A DNA stretch of 64,000 nucleotides from Bacillus sp. Cs-700 (GTDB taxonomy: Bacteria; Bacillota; Bacilli; Bacillales; Guptibacillaceae). The position numbers and the translations under genes were made by a program. The notes beneath the pieces are model-generated. The model was not told where the DNA came from. It saw only the letters and a list, made by a program, of their open reading frames with translations, and made no database searches. Below, piece by piece: positions 28,701 through 36,825 of this stretch (position 1 is the first letter of the stretch; each line of letters begins with the position of its first letter). The stretch is from NCBI RefSeq assembly GCF_011082085.1, contig NZ_CP041063.1, forward strand, positions 1,674,001 to 1,738,000. Direction: 5' to 3'.

Positions 28701-30044
28701 AGAAGTGCTTCCTAGCTTTTCAGAAATCGTTCGAATCGATTTTTCAATTTCTCTAAGGGAGTCTCTTCCTCCACCAAGTACAGGTACACATAAATCACGG
28801 ATCTCTTCAGGAATTTTATCCTTGAGCACTTTTAATGGATTTTCTTTTTGACTTGTTATGAGTATTTTCTTCCCATGTGCCAATAAATGAGAAACGATGT
28901 TTGCGATTGTATGCGTTTTACCCGTACCCGGGGGACCTTGCACCGTTAACCCGTAGTTAGACGATAATCTCCTAGCAATTTCTTTTTGTTCCTCGTTTGC
29001 CGCTAATGGGAAATATAAATCTGTCGCTACTTTATCCCATTTAAAGCTATTCATTTCTTGATCAACACTTACTTCATTTCCAACAATTGAATCAATTGTT
29101 GCGGGAACTTTATAGTCTTCTTCTTGCATCGTCTCAATAATCTGTTCTAAATCATTTTTAAGTACCTGGTTATCCTTACGTCTGAGAATAAGTACATATT
29201 CATCCAAATGGGCTACCGCATCTTTAGATGGATGTATCGGTTCATCTTGTACAGCTATTCGTCCACTCGCGTCAATCAACTGCATAAATTGTTGCGATAA
29301 ATCCTTTACATCTTCCTCAAATACATCTCTATACCGGGCTTGCTTCCCAATATTTTGTATCTCTTCCATGTTAGGAAGGGATATCACACTTAGTGTATTT
29401 AACTCAAGCTTGTAACCTTGATTAGTTGGCGTCACAGAAATGATTCCTTGTTCGGTGTCTAACTCAATATCCAATTTAGTTGTAAACAATGGATGGTGGA
29501 TGGAACCAACTTCATGTTTCCAAGTAAATATGGTTTCCCCTAACAAGAATTCAAGACCTTCTCCTTCTTTCTGAAAATCTTGATTAATCCTAAAAAATAG
29601 CTCATATAGAGATTGAACTTTTTTCATCCGTTTCACTTCAGCAGCCCAATCATTCCACTCTTCCAACCACTCTTTAAAGTGACTTAATCGTTTAGAGTCT
29701 TCGTCAAAACGGACTTCAACTTCTTCCGTTCCCTGGATCATCACTTTAGGAGCTGGCATTTGTGGTGGCTTATCTTCTTTATAATAGGAGTATGTAACCC
29801 ACTCTCTAATGGATGCATCAGGACGAGGAGGAGTCAAAATAGATTCTGTGAATTTCTGTCGATGAATTTCGAGAATTGCTGCTTCATCCTCCCCATCTCC
29901 TAATACGTAGACCCCATCTCCATAATCTTCAAGGGAAGATCTCGTCCAATTTTTTTCATACTCTTTATAATCACGAACAACATTAAATCGCAAATTATTT
30001 ACCGCTAACAAATACTCAAATAGTTGTCTTGCTTTGTCACTCAA
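25743..30044 (-). CDS. SF1 (Upf1-like) helicase fused to a Vsr/DUF559-type nuclease
   Basis: A 1433-residue single-gene machine. Walker A GPPGTGKT is at residues 370-377 and motif II DESSQ near 1040, with GDDEQISP after it. Helicase motifs V-VI are in the region NAYSLQGDERDIVFLS and FNVAASRAKKQM near 1250-1290. A long helical insertion (~420-1000) separates the two RecA lobes. The C-terminal ~90 residues hold a PD-(D/E)xK fold: IDLVIEG, then AVECDGERWHGPE near 1370, as in Vsr and DUF559 endonucleases. Helicase-Vsr fusions are known in single-gene phage defences such as Hhe; family identity is not proven here. Start TTG at 30044 after AAGAGGTG. Confidence 0.8.
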   Translation of the reverse strand: MSDKARQLFEYLLAVNNLRFNVVRDYKEYEKNWTRSSLEDYGDGVYVLGDGEDEAAILEIHRQKFTESILTPPRPDASIREWVTYSYYKEDKPPQMPAPKVMIQGTEEVEVRFDEDSKRLSHFKEWLEEWNDWAAEVKRMKKVQSLYELFFRINQDFQKEGEGLEFLLGETIFTWKHEVGSIHHPLFTTKLDIELDTEQGIISVTPTNQGYKLELNTLSVISLPNMEEIQNIGKQARYRDVFEEDVKDLSQQFMQLIDASGRIAVQDEPIHPSKDAVAHLDEYVLILRRKDNQVLKNDLEQIIETMQEEDYKVPATIDSIVGNEVSVDQEMNSFKWDKVATDLYFPLAANEEQKEIARRLSSNYGLTVQGPPGTGKTHTIANIVSHLLAHGKKILITSQKENPLKVLKDKIPEEIRDLCVPVLGGGRDSLREIEKSIRTISEKLGSTSTEKLETEIARSKEDLDKSRRSEAKFKHQLLEYSKSEKTEIEFKGNSISKADVAQMLIEETLDYQWILDKVILNTDFPLSEEEFKSLWDLRGRLKDEDLYLKDSILPHVQLLKSPEEMKKWLSLGKDLKHRHDTAILHTDKMQFPDEREYAEKLKQETSRILEYKECFKEDTPHQKILEDVLAGETRKERWISFLDGMKAINNEMVSIYNTIISHDIKLPDKSYFELEADIYVYGERLRENKKPNALFALSKGKNAKYLWQTPILNGQPIRAIEEIDILQQYLLLTKKKEEAVRTWNANLDEVNGQLIDAEDKRLFNSIDKEIDSYEKTIRLGQLIETFKQTTSRLTLPNENWLDFGLYSDLDTKISYLFDVLNYQEWEKEYSVYTETLEKLLNEKGIHPIVQTFSDVLHEKDETRWESVINELTGLMNKKNEVTQFYSLLNRLQNHAPNTASMIISLLDKDVLVPQYPIKAWELKSLYDWMTENQEFEAERIENNIKIEQEYQKKLITEIVSNSTWLNQINRITESQKRALVAWKNFIKRYGKGTGNNKRYLADARKEMENAQSAIPVWIMPVNQVIENFPVYNEKFDVIIFDESSQCDIMSVPVLLRGEKIVVVGDDEQISPYGIGTKDSDIEELIQRYLEGVPNKRLFDHKISLYEIADQIFPKSGRLMLKEHFRCVPEIIQFSNDLSYGGQMVPLRLPFEKEKVDPPVMAIKVQDGYASEGKILVNIPEADKIVEDIQAIVADPQFQDLTIGVIALQGNKQAALIENKIREKISENEFVKRKIICGNAYSLQGDERDIVFLSMVVAENRRFVAMTKKDQQQTFNVAASRAKKQMRLYHSVELDELKKDCYRYQLLSYCKNPTRVNDVVENLEELCDSPFEIEVLRMIVAKGYKVQPQVKVGKYRIDLVIEGIRDRLAVECDGERWHGPEKWEEDMQRQYDLERIGWKFWRLRGREYYFDKTKSMESLWAKLEELGIEKAQSY

Positions 30045-30146
30045 TTTACTGCACCTCTTTATTTATTCATAAGGTAAATATATCACATTGTATGTATGTT
30101 TATGGAAATTCAAGTCATAAAGATGAGTTTGATAAAAATGAAAAAT

Positions 30147-30186
30147 CCAAAAAAGTTCACTAAATAGGTCTAGTGAACTTTTTTGG
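30147..30186. terminator. Bidirectional hairpin terminator
   Basis: CCAAAAAAGTTCACTA and its exact reverse complement surround an eight-base loop. The A and T runs allow termination on either strand. It is ~100 bp upstream of the helicase start, so it ends a transcript from elsewhere. Confidence 0.75.
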
Positions 30187-30597
30187 AAAGTAGTAGATGC
30201 TTCCTCTCAGAATAGCTATTGAGATAGAAGTTTGTGAGATACCCGTTTTTTCCCACTTCATACTTGCATTTTCACAATTAGGATCTTGAAGAAAAATACC
30301 TATTAATTCTTTATTCATTTTTCTCATAACTCACTAAACCATTCAGACGTCTTTATTTCTATACTAATATAGAGTCAGGGGAACCCTCCCACCTATTCCT
30401 GATGAAAACTGTTTACTATAGTTTAGCGGTTACAGTAACTAACCCTAATAAAAATGAGATTAATCTCATCACTATAACAATCGAGTTGATTCCATTACAA
30501 AACTTTAAAAAAAAACAAAAAAATCATTTTAACTCACCCTATTTTCGATTAAAATAGACTAAGGATATTTAATTCATGAATTGGAGTGATAATTGAA
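30187..30597. other. Intergenic region
   Basis: About 410 bp with no convincing gene. A leftward ~50-codon frame (MNKELIGIFLQDPNCENAS...) exists but has no ribosome site and runs into the hairpin. The right end is the AT-rich promoter zone of the gene at 30598. Confidence 0.45.
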
Positions 30598-31350
30598 ATG
30601 GATCAATACAAATTTAATTCAGATCACAGTAAGATGATAGTCGAGGCTATAGTAGAAGGTTACCGTGAATATATTGATCATCGAAAAGATAGAAGAGACA
30701 AAATGAAGATTAGTTCTGCCTTTGCATGAACTAAAGGGAATTTTATAGAAAGCAAAGTTGCAGAAGAATGTATCGATCATGGATTTACCTACAAGAAGTC
30801 TAAGGCAGGATTAACGTGGGACTATCTTCAATTTGTACATGGAGATTCAAAAATACTTTTTCTAATTAAAAATGCTGCTTACTTTAATAAAGAGAGTTTC
30901 TCTCAAGCAAAACTGCCTACAAAAAGTGGGCGAAATGGCCGTACTCGCACTTACCTTCATGAATTATCCCAAATAAATAAAGACTTAATCTTTACTAACA
31001 AACATAAAGATTCATCCGAAATGGCTGCTGAACAATCTGAGCAACTATCGTTCTTAGTTCCTGAAAAGCAAGTAAAGGAGGAATTAGATTATTTCAAATC
31101 GTCTTATAATGAATTTCATATCCTTACTTACGCACTTGATGAGGCTTATCAAATATCTGAAATAATACATTATTTACCGAATCCAGGAGATAATGTAGCC
31201 TACGAGGTAGAAAATCTTTCAGATTATATCTCTGGAGCAGACTTGACAGAAGATGAGCGTGAGGTAGTTGCTCCAGATGCAAATGATGAAATATTGGATC
31301 CAGCGGCATTTGACATTGGAATCCTAGAAGAAGAAGAAAAAAATGAATGA
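30598..31350 (+). pseudogene. Partner gene of the XRE-ImmA/IrrE protease, in-frame TGA
   Basis: Starting at ATG 30598 (GGAG 12 bp before), the frame runs 43 codons, meets TGA at 30727-30729, then continues open for 206 more codons to 31350. The context SSAFA-stop-TKGNFIESKVA suggests a Trp codon TGG changed to TGA. The full 250-residue product would have a basic N-terminal helix, a region rich in Lys/Arg (QAKLPTKSGRNGRTRT) and a very acidic C-terminus. I do not recognise the family. It is followed after 34 bp by the XRE-ImmA gene, an arrangement typical of toxin-antitoxin-like pairs. Without readthrough, only a downstream restart (for instance ATG 31021, a 109-aa acidic fragment) could be made. 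Confidence 0.7.
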
Positions 31351-31384
31351 ATTAGCAATACGTTATAGATAAGGAGGGAGCGGC

Positions 31385-32584
31385 ATGTTTATTGGTGAAA
31401 ATCTAACCAATCTTCGTATCATGCATGGATATTCAAGAAAACAGCTCTCTGATATGATTGGCATAACAGAACAGGCAGTTTGGCAATACGAAAACAACTA
31501 CACATCACCAAAAATGCAAGTTATTAACGAATTAAAAAAGATATTCAATGTTAAAAATAAGTATTTTTACACTAATGACATTCTGAAGAAAAAAATGAAA
31601 TCAGATAACATAAATGTATTGAACATCGCTTACCGTTCAAAGGTTGTTAATGTTATCTCAAAAACACAGGCTGAAGCTAAGCATATAGAATATTTAGATA
31701 CTTTCGTTGACTATTTAACTGCTAAAATCAGCTATCCAACCCTGAAAATTATTCAGTTAAGGGATGAGGTAATTAAGTACTTAAATACTTCAGATGACAG
31801 TAGATTGGTTCAAATTAATAAAGTAGCTGAACTAGCTCGAAATAAACTTGGTTTTAGGAATGACACCAATGATGATTTGATGTTTCTAGTTGAGAAAAGT
31901 GGAGTGTTTATTTTCGAAAAGGCGATTGGTGAAGAAATTGATGCATATAGCTTATGGACCAATAATGAACGCCCGTATATCATTTTAGGCAATATGAAAC
32001 GTTCAGCTGTTCGAAGAAACTTCGATATTGCGCATGAGCTAGGTCATTTACTACTTCACTACCGTCTTGAATTCACTAGTCTGGATCGTAAGGAGCATAA
32101 AACCATAGAAAATGAGGCAAATATTTTTGCAGGTGCATTCCTATTACCTGAGAATGCATTTAAAAATGACATGAAAGACATGTTATATGTCACTAATCCA
32201 GATGCATACATTGATTTAAAAAAGAAGTGGTGTACATCTTTACAAGTATTGGGATACAGAGCAGCTAAGTTAGGAATAATTGACCCAAAAAATCATAGGA
32301 ACTTTTATGCTGCCCTTCATAGAAAGGGATACCTAAAAAAAGAACCTCTAGATGATACAATATCACTACAGAAACCGATGAAGGTAAAATCAATAATTGA
32401 TTTACTTTCCAAAAAAGGCCTTGTAGATGTTCGTCACATGATTGAAAATGATTGGAAAGTAGATGTTTCCTTTTTTCATCGGATGACTGGTATTGATCCA
32501 AACTTCTTTAGTAAATATTTAATTAGTAAACAAGATTTTGGACTTGAGAGTGTCACTAACTTACCTCTAGGTAAAGAAAAGTAA
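31385..32584 (+). CDS. XRE regulator fused to ImmA/IrrE metallopeptidase
   Basis: A 399-residue protein. Residues 5-55 form a Cro/C1-type helix-turn-helix (LRIMHGYSRKQLSDMIGITEQAVWQYE). The DUF955/ImmA-IrrE zinc protease domain carries HELGH in DIAHELGHLLLHY near residue 220, with NEANIFAGAFLLPE supplying the third ligand. Such proteins cleave repressors (ImmA of ICEBs1) or serve as antitoxin-like regulators. The C-terminal ~130 residues resemble the extension often found with this fusion. The start follows GGAGGG, 34 bp after the nonsense-bearing partner gene. The paired protein is the likely partner or substrate. Confidence 0.87.
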   Translation: MFIGENLTNLRIMHGYSRKQLSDMIGITEQAVWQYENNYTSPKMQVINELKKIFNVKNKYFYTNDILKKKMKSDNINVLNIAYRSKVVNVISKTQAEAKHIEYLDTFVDYLTAKISYPTLKIIQLRDEVIKYLNTSDDSRLVQINKVAELARNKLGFRNDTNDDLMFLVEKSGVFIFEKAIGEEIDAYSLWTNNERPYIILGNMKRSAVRRNFDIAHELGHLLLHYRLEFTSLDRKEHKTIENEANIFAGAFLLPENAFKNDMKDMLYVTNPDAYIDLKKKWCTSLQVLGYRAAKLGIIDPKNHRNFYAALHRKGYLKKEPLDDTISLQKPMKVKSIIDLLSKKGLVDVRHMIENDWKVDVSFFHRMTGIDPNFFSKYLISKQDFGLESVTNLPLGKEK

Positions 32585-32648
32585 GAATTTTGAATAAAAA
32601 AATTTACCGATACTTATGATACGGTTCATCGTGGTTATTTAAAAGGCA

Positions 32649-32682
32649 AAAAGACGAGAAAAATTTACTTTTCTCGTCTTTT
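32649..32682. terminator. Bidirectional terminator between ImmA and CHAT genes
   Basis: AAAAGACGAGAAAA / TTTTCTCGTCTTTT around a six-base loop, between the convergent genes ending at 32584 and 32735. Confidence 0.85.
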
Positions 32683-32734
32683 ATCACTTGATTAAGAAAT
32701 TTATTTTCAGATATTGGAAAATTAACCCTATTTA

Positions 32735-35005
32735 TTATCCAAAAACTATTCCTGACATTGAGTAAAAAGGCAAACTTAAATCTTTAGTCACTGAATTCCT
32801 AATACGTTCAACTAACTGCAAATCCACATTAATTTCTGACAATTCCTCCTCAATTGCTCCATTCCCTTCGCACATAATATTAGAGGCATGTTTTAGTGAT
32901 AAGGCTATAGAATTACCTTCTACCAATCCTTTTAATATAAAAACACCTAGAACGGCTGAGGCAAGTGTGTCTACATACCATAGATGACCTAGTACTGTTT
33001 GAAATTCGTTAGTGATAGAAGGACCTATCCCCAGAAATCCCATACTATTATATCTGACTCCCGCAGTTCCACTTTGGCATGCATTCAATATTAAATAACG
33101 TCTCTTTGTAGTAATTGGTGTGTACTTTTTTAATTCCCATGTTGTAACTGATTCGTTTTCAGCCACATATAACTCTGAAAAAGGAGGATTATCAGAATTA
33201 AACGCCCCGTGAGAAATTATCCAGATCATGTCAAATTCTGCGTCCGAATATTTTTCAAGAAACAAGTTTTTAGTACATTGGTTACCTTCATAATGTTCAA
33301 AGTGAATTTTCTTACATGATAAAATATACTTTATTGCTTCAACTTCAAAGGTAGATGTAGGTAGTGATCCATCTGGATCACTCCATATCAGAACTTTTTT
33401 AATTCTCTTGGGTACAGGTAACTTTACACTATCTACTGAAACTGAATAGGTTTGTGGAGTAACATGTGATAATAGGGCTGGAATTGGAGCATTTGTCCAC
33501 GATAACTCGATGTATTGAAAATGGGTTTCCTCCGGTATTCCAGTTAATAGTTCTTTTAATGTGTCAATGTCAATAAATTCTGATATGGTATTAATGTATT
33601 CTCTTGATAGTTCTACATAATTTCTATTATCATTTTTCGGAATCAAAGTAGCTTCTTCATTTAATAATGCTGTCCAACTTGACTCAACTTTATCTTTTAT
33701 TGACATAATATCAGCTAACCTCTTACTACTTTTTGAAGCTAATGAATATACCTTTTCTTTATCATATATAAGGAAGTGAGATCCCGTAGGATGAAGATTA
33801 GGTATTGAAATTATTATTGCTTTTTCTTCTACACTTTGCAGAACGGTATCACCTGGTTTATGGACCCACCATGCATATATTAATTCTACCGCTAACTGAT
33901 ATTTCTTATTAAAGAGACAAGAAGTAACCATTAAGTTTAAAAAACTACTATTCTTTTGTTTACATAAGTCTAGCATCATCCGATCTGAGTGAATGTTTCC
34001 TGCCTGAATTAAAAAATCAGCTAAAAGTTCCCAAAACTTTTCTACTTCAGTTTTTCTTGAAAGAGAAATGATGAACGCTTTCATAAAAAGAAATTCTGCC
34101 CAGTATGGTTTAGATGGAGATGAAGAAACTGCCTTTTCGGCCCAATCAAAACTCTCTAATGACTTAGCCAAAACTGAAGCAATCAAGAAACACCTATCAT
34201 GCGACTTTCTTGCATGTTCAATTTCAAATTGATCTTGTAAGTATTTAACTATTTCATCGAAACTTTTGTTCTTCGTTTTTTCACCCATAATAAGTTCTAA
34301 ATATGAAGTATAGAAGCAAATATCTTCAAATGTTGCCTCTACACCATGCTTCACATATCTTCTATATTTAGTAAATATATCTCGAGCATCGTTGTTTACA
34401 TGTCCTACTATACTTAAGTTAAAAAAATTTGCAGCTGCTCTTCCAATAAGAGTTTGACGGTTTCCTTCTATCCCTAAGTGAATTGTACCTATTAAAAAGT
34501 TATCAAATAAATCAATATTTTTTGTTTGTAAGTCTCCTATTCCTGTATCTTTATCATAAAATTCAACCCATGGATCCAAGGATTTAACTATTGCGTTGAA
34601 AGCTTCACCAGGTAACCCTAAGTCATCTAATCTAACCGCTAAATTAATATATAGTGCTATAGCAAACAGGTGCGGATCACCAAATTGCAAGTACTTTTTA
34701 AAAGAGTAATGATTTGAATCAAAAGTAACTCCGTCAAAATAGTGTGTAACACGTTTATGTTTTTTTCCTAATTCAATTAACGCATTTGAAAAGTCATACA
34801 CAATATCTTTATGTATATAATATTTTTCATCTGGTAAGGAATGAACAATCTTTATACATAAACGAAACATCTTTAGAAGATCTTTTTGGCTATGATCAAT
34901 CCCTGCTTTATTAAAAAGCTTTGTTAACTCATTGACTTCAGCGGAAGCATAAAATATAGCTTGCCGTAGAGTATCAGCTGCTTTTAAAAACCTTTCTCTA
35001 ATCAT
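32735..35005 (-). CDS. CHAT-domain (caspase-like) protease with helical N-terminus
   Basis: A 756-residue protein. The C-terminal CHAT domain (~residues 545-756) has the catalytic dyad: His599 in WIISHGAFNS and Cys643 in LILNACQSG, plus GIGPSITNEFQTVLGHLWYVD. The first ~400 residues are alpha-helical and TPR-like, a usual sensor for this class. CHAT proteases act in prokaryotic immunity and cell-death pathways by cleaving a partner protein, for example bacterial gasdermins or Craspase targets. No gasdermin or type III CRISPR gene is present, so its target is unknown. The gene is single, with AGGAGCGAGG before the ATG, and lies in the defence island between the ImmA pair and CBASS remnants. 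Confidence 0.85.
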   Translation of the reverse strand: MIRERFLKAADTLRQAIFYASAEVNELTKLFNKAGIDHSQKDLLKMFRLCIKIVHSLPDEKYYIHKDIVYDFSNALIELGKKHKRVTHYFDGVTFDSNHYSFKKYLQFGDPHLFAIALYINLAVRLDDLGLPGEAFNAIVKSLDPWVEFYDKDTGIGDLQTKNIDLFDNFLIGTIHLGIEGNRQTLIGRAAANFFNLSIVGHVNNDARDIFTKYRRYVKHGVEATFEDICFYTSYLELIMGEKTKNKSFDEIVKYLQDQFEIEHARKSHDRCFLIASVLAKSLESFDWAEKAVSSSPSKPYWAEFLFMKAFIISLSRKTEVEKFWELLADFLIQAGNIHSDRMMLDLCKQKNSSFLNLMVTSCLFNKKYQLAVELIYAWWVHKPGDTVLQSVEEKAIIISIPNLHPTGSHFLIYDKEKVYSLASKSSKRLADIMSIKDKVESSWTALLNEEATLIPKNDNRNYVELSREYINTISEFIDIDTLKELLTGIPEETHFQYIELSWTNAPIPALLSHVTPQTYSVSVDSVKLPVPKRIKKVLIWSDPDGSLPTSTFEVEAIKYILSCKKIHFEHYEGNQCTKNLFLEKYSDAEFDMIWIISHGAFNSDNPPFSELYVAENESVTTWELKKYTPITTKRRYLILNACQSGTAGVRYNSMGFLGIGPSITNEFQTVLGHLWYVDTLASAVLGVFILKGLVEGNSIALSLKHASNIMCEGNGAIEEELSEINVDLQLVERIRNSVTKDLSLPFYSMSGIVFG

Positions 35006-35090
35006 ATTCCTCGCTCCTAGTTATAAATTTGTTAAACATTACATATATTAACATAAATACCCACTCACAGTGTGATGCTAGTCTTAAAAG

Positions 35091-35340
35091 TGGACAAAGT
35101 GAATAGAGGTTTTTATACTAGACCAATCAATCTCTAGGAGTTTTTCATCATGGGCAAACGTTATTATAAAGAATTTAAGGTTTACGCTGTAAAGATGGTG
35201 GTTGAAGACGGCAAGACAATGGCTGAGTTGGCAAGGGAATTTGATATTGCTTCACAGACCCTTAATTAATGGGTGAAAACATATAAAGAACAGAAAGAAG
35301 ACGGCTTTATTGGAAGTGGTCATCGCACACCGGAGAACCG
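35091..35340 (+). pseudogene. IS3-family OrfA remnant with left end
   Basis: TGGACAAAGTGAATAGAGGT at 35091 resembles an IS3 terminal repeat. ATG at 35150 opens GKRYYKEFKVYAVKMVVEDG and AELAREFDIASQTLN, the helix-turn-helix of IS150-type OrfA. It is broken by TAA at 35267-35269, then continues WVKTYKEQKEDGFIGSG before losing similarity. OrfB is absent here. Confidence 0.78.
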
Positions 35341-35572
35341 TTGGAATATGAAAAGGAGGGGCTATTTTCTGAAATAAGAGTCCTCAGTTTCTCCCACATA
35401 CTATACTTTTTGTTGAAATTTTCCTGCACCTTCTTTATAAGTGCTACGTAAATCACCCAAAAATAAACGTATACACCAAACAAACCTACAAAAAGCTTAA
35501 CAATTATATCTAAAATATAGGTGATTCACGATAGAACATAACTCTTTGGAATGTTGTAATAACGATATTTTC

Positions 35573-35653
35573 CTAATTAGCTATTAAAAACAATGACGCA
35601 GTGATAGTAGCCCAAGCAGCTCCATTATCTTTAACATATTCAGCTAATGCCAT
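35573..35653 (-). CDS. Candidate 26-residue peptide
   Basis: A short frame beginning MALAEYVKDNGAAWATITAS and ending in a hydrophobic FLIAN tail. GGGAGAGG lies at good spacing before the ATG, better than for several longer genes nearby. Composition (Ala-rich, one Trp, amphipathic) suits a leaderless bacteriocin-like or small toxin peptide, but no family is recognised. About 50 bp downstream on the same strand a start-less frame encodes a membrane helix (FVGLFGVYVYFWVIYVALI) followed by a charged tail, perhaps a decayed partner. Confidence 0.4.
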   Translation of the reverse strand: MALAEYVKDNGAAWATITASLFLIAN

Positions 35654-35790
35654 TTTCCTCTCCCTATTACTTCACAAGTATTCTTATAGCAGACTTAATA
35701 TTTATTAATTTCATTCTTTAGTATTTCTTTTAACAACATCATTGCACTATATTCGCTTTCATTAGTTGTTTGAAGTTCACCAAGGGACGG

Positions 35791-35937
35791 AGGGACAGGT
35801 AGACCGTTCTAATAATGGATTAATAAGCCATAACGAACAAAATAATTCCTTTAATAACTTAATTATAGTGGCTGAAATGTCTGTTAGTAAAACATAATAG
35901 ACTTTAAAGCATTAGTAGGGGCAAGGAGCTTGTCTCT
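35791..35937. repeat. Degenerate ~150-bp repeat, copy C (best-preserved ends)
   Basis: Left end AGGGACAGGTAGACCGT and right end GGGCAAGGAGCTTGTCTCT form an imperfect terminal inverted repeat. The internal block ATTATAGTGGCTGAAATGTC and GTTAGTAAAAC matches copy B. It ends ten bases before the surviving coding sequence of the CBASS effector. Confidence 0.75.
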
Positions 35938-35946
35938 ACGTGCATA

Positions 35947-36825
35947 GGGCTACTTCTCATAGGGGTGAGTCTTTGGTTTTACTTTGTTACTAAGAAGCCA
36001 AGAAGCCGAATTCAACGATGGTGCAAATCATCAGGCATTCGTCCATCGAAGTAGCCACCTATGAAACAGATGATAACAATCTGAGTAATCATGAGAGCGA
36101 GTGGTTCGAGTTAAACCAAGTGAAAGAACTAAGCGCCTTAAATGAATCCAGTCTTGAATTTGCGTTACGAAATCAAGAAAAGACGGCCTCGAATATTCTA
36201 GCATGCTTGGATACGACCAAGAAGGGAGACGTCAGTTATTTAGGATTGGCGCATGTTCCATTGGTGTTTCTACTTGGATATCAAGTAGCGGATAAGACAT
36301 TCATGAACTTCTATGAATGGAACCAGAATAAATTGGTATGGCAAAGGCTTGCCGACAAGAAGAAAAACTATCCACCTCTACTACTAAAAAGGGATGAAGA
36401 AAAGCAGAAAATAAAAGAAGTTACTGATGTCATTGTGAAGTTCGGAATCACCTATCCGTAGTTGATGAGAATCTTGAGGAACTTCATTTAGATGGGCTAA
36501 ACGCATACTACTTTCATTTAGAGAAACCAGAACGTAACTCAGTGGTTTCAAAAAAGCAATTGAATGAGGACTACAAGCAGTTTAGAGACTTACTTGATGA
36601 GTTTAATAAGATGTATCCTCAGCTTACCAAGATTTACCTATTCTATTCTGGTCAATCTTCTATCGCTTGGGAAGTTCAATCTCTCCAAGGATGGATAAAG
36701 AAATCATTGTGTATAACTTCATCCAACAGGCATCACCCAAATACAACTGGTATCTGAACTTAAAGAAAGTCGGAATTCCAATCACGGCACACTTCACTAA
36801 AAAGGGCGCAAGTGATTATGTATAA
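35947..36825 (+). pseudogene. CBASS TM-SAVED effector remnant (Cap14-like)
   Basis: Joining three frames gives a membrane helix (GLLLIGVSLWFYFVTKKP), a body (36018-36461, open 147 codons) and a SAVED domain. The SAVED part reads VDENLEELHLDGLNAYYFHL, LTKIYLFYSGQSSIAWEV and, after another shift, ISPRMDKEIIVYNFIQQASP...YNWYLNLKKVGIPI. Frame breaks lie near 36005, 36459 and 36690. SAVED domains bind cyclic oligonucleotides, and TM-SAVED (Cap14) proteins act as membrane effectors of CBASS. The first TM segment is missing and the region starts beside repeat C. The gene next door is a CD-NTase remnant, which supports the call. Confidence 0.75.

Noticed and set aside
30187-30330. Leftward ~50-codon frame upstream of the helicase gene
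   Set aside because: No ribosome site; it reads into the terminator hairpin.
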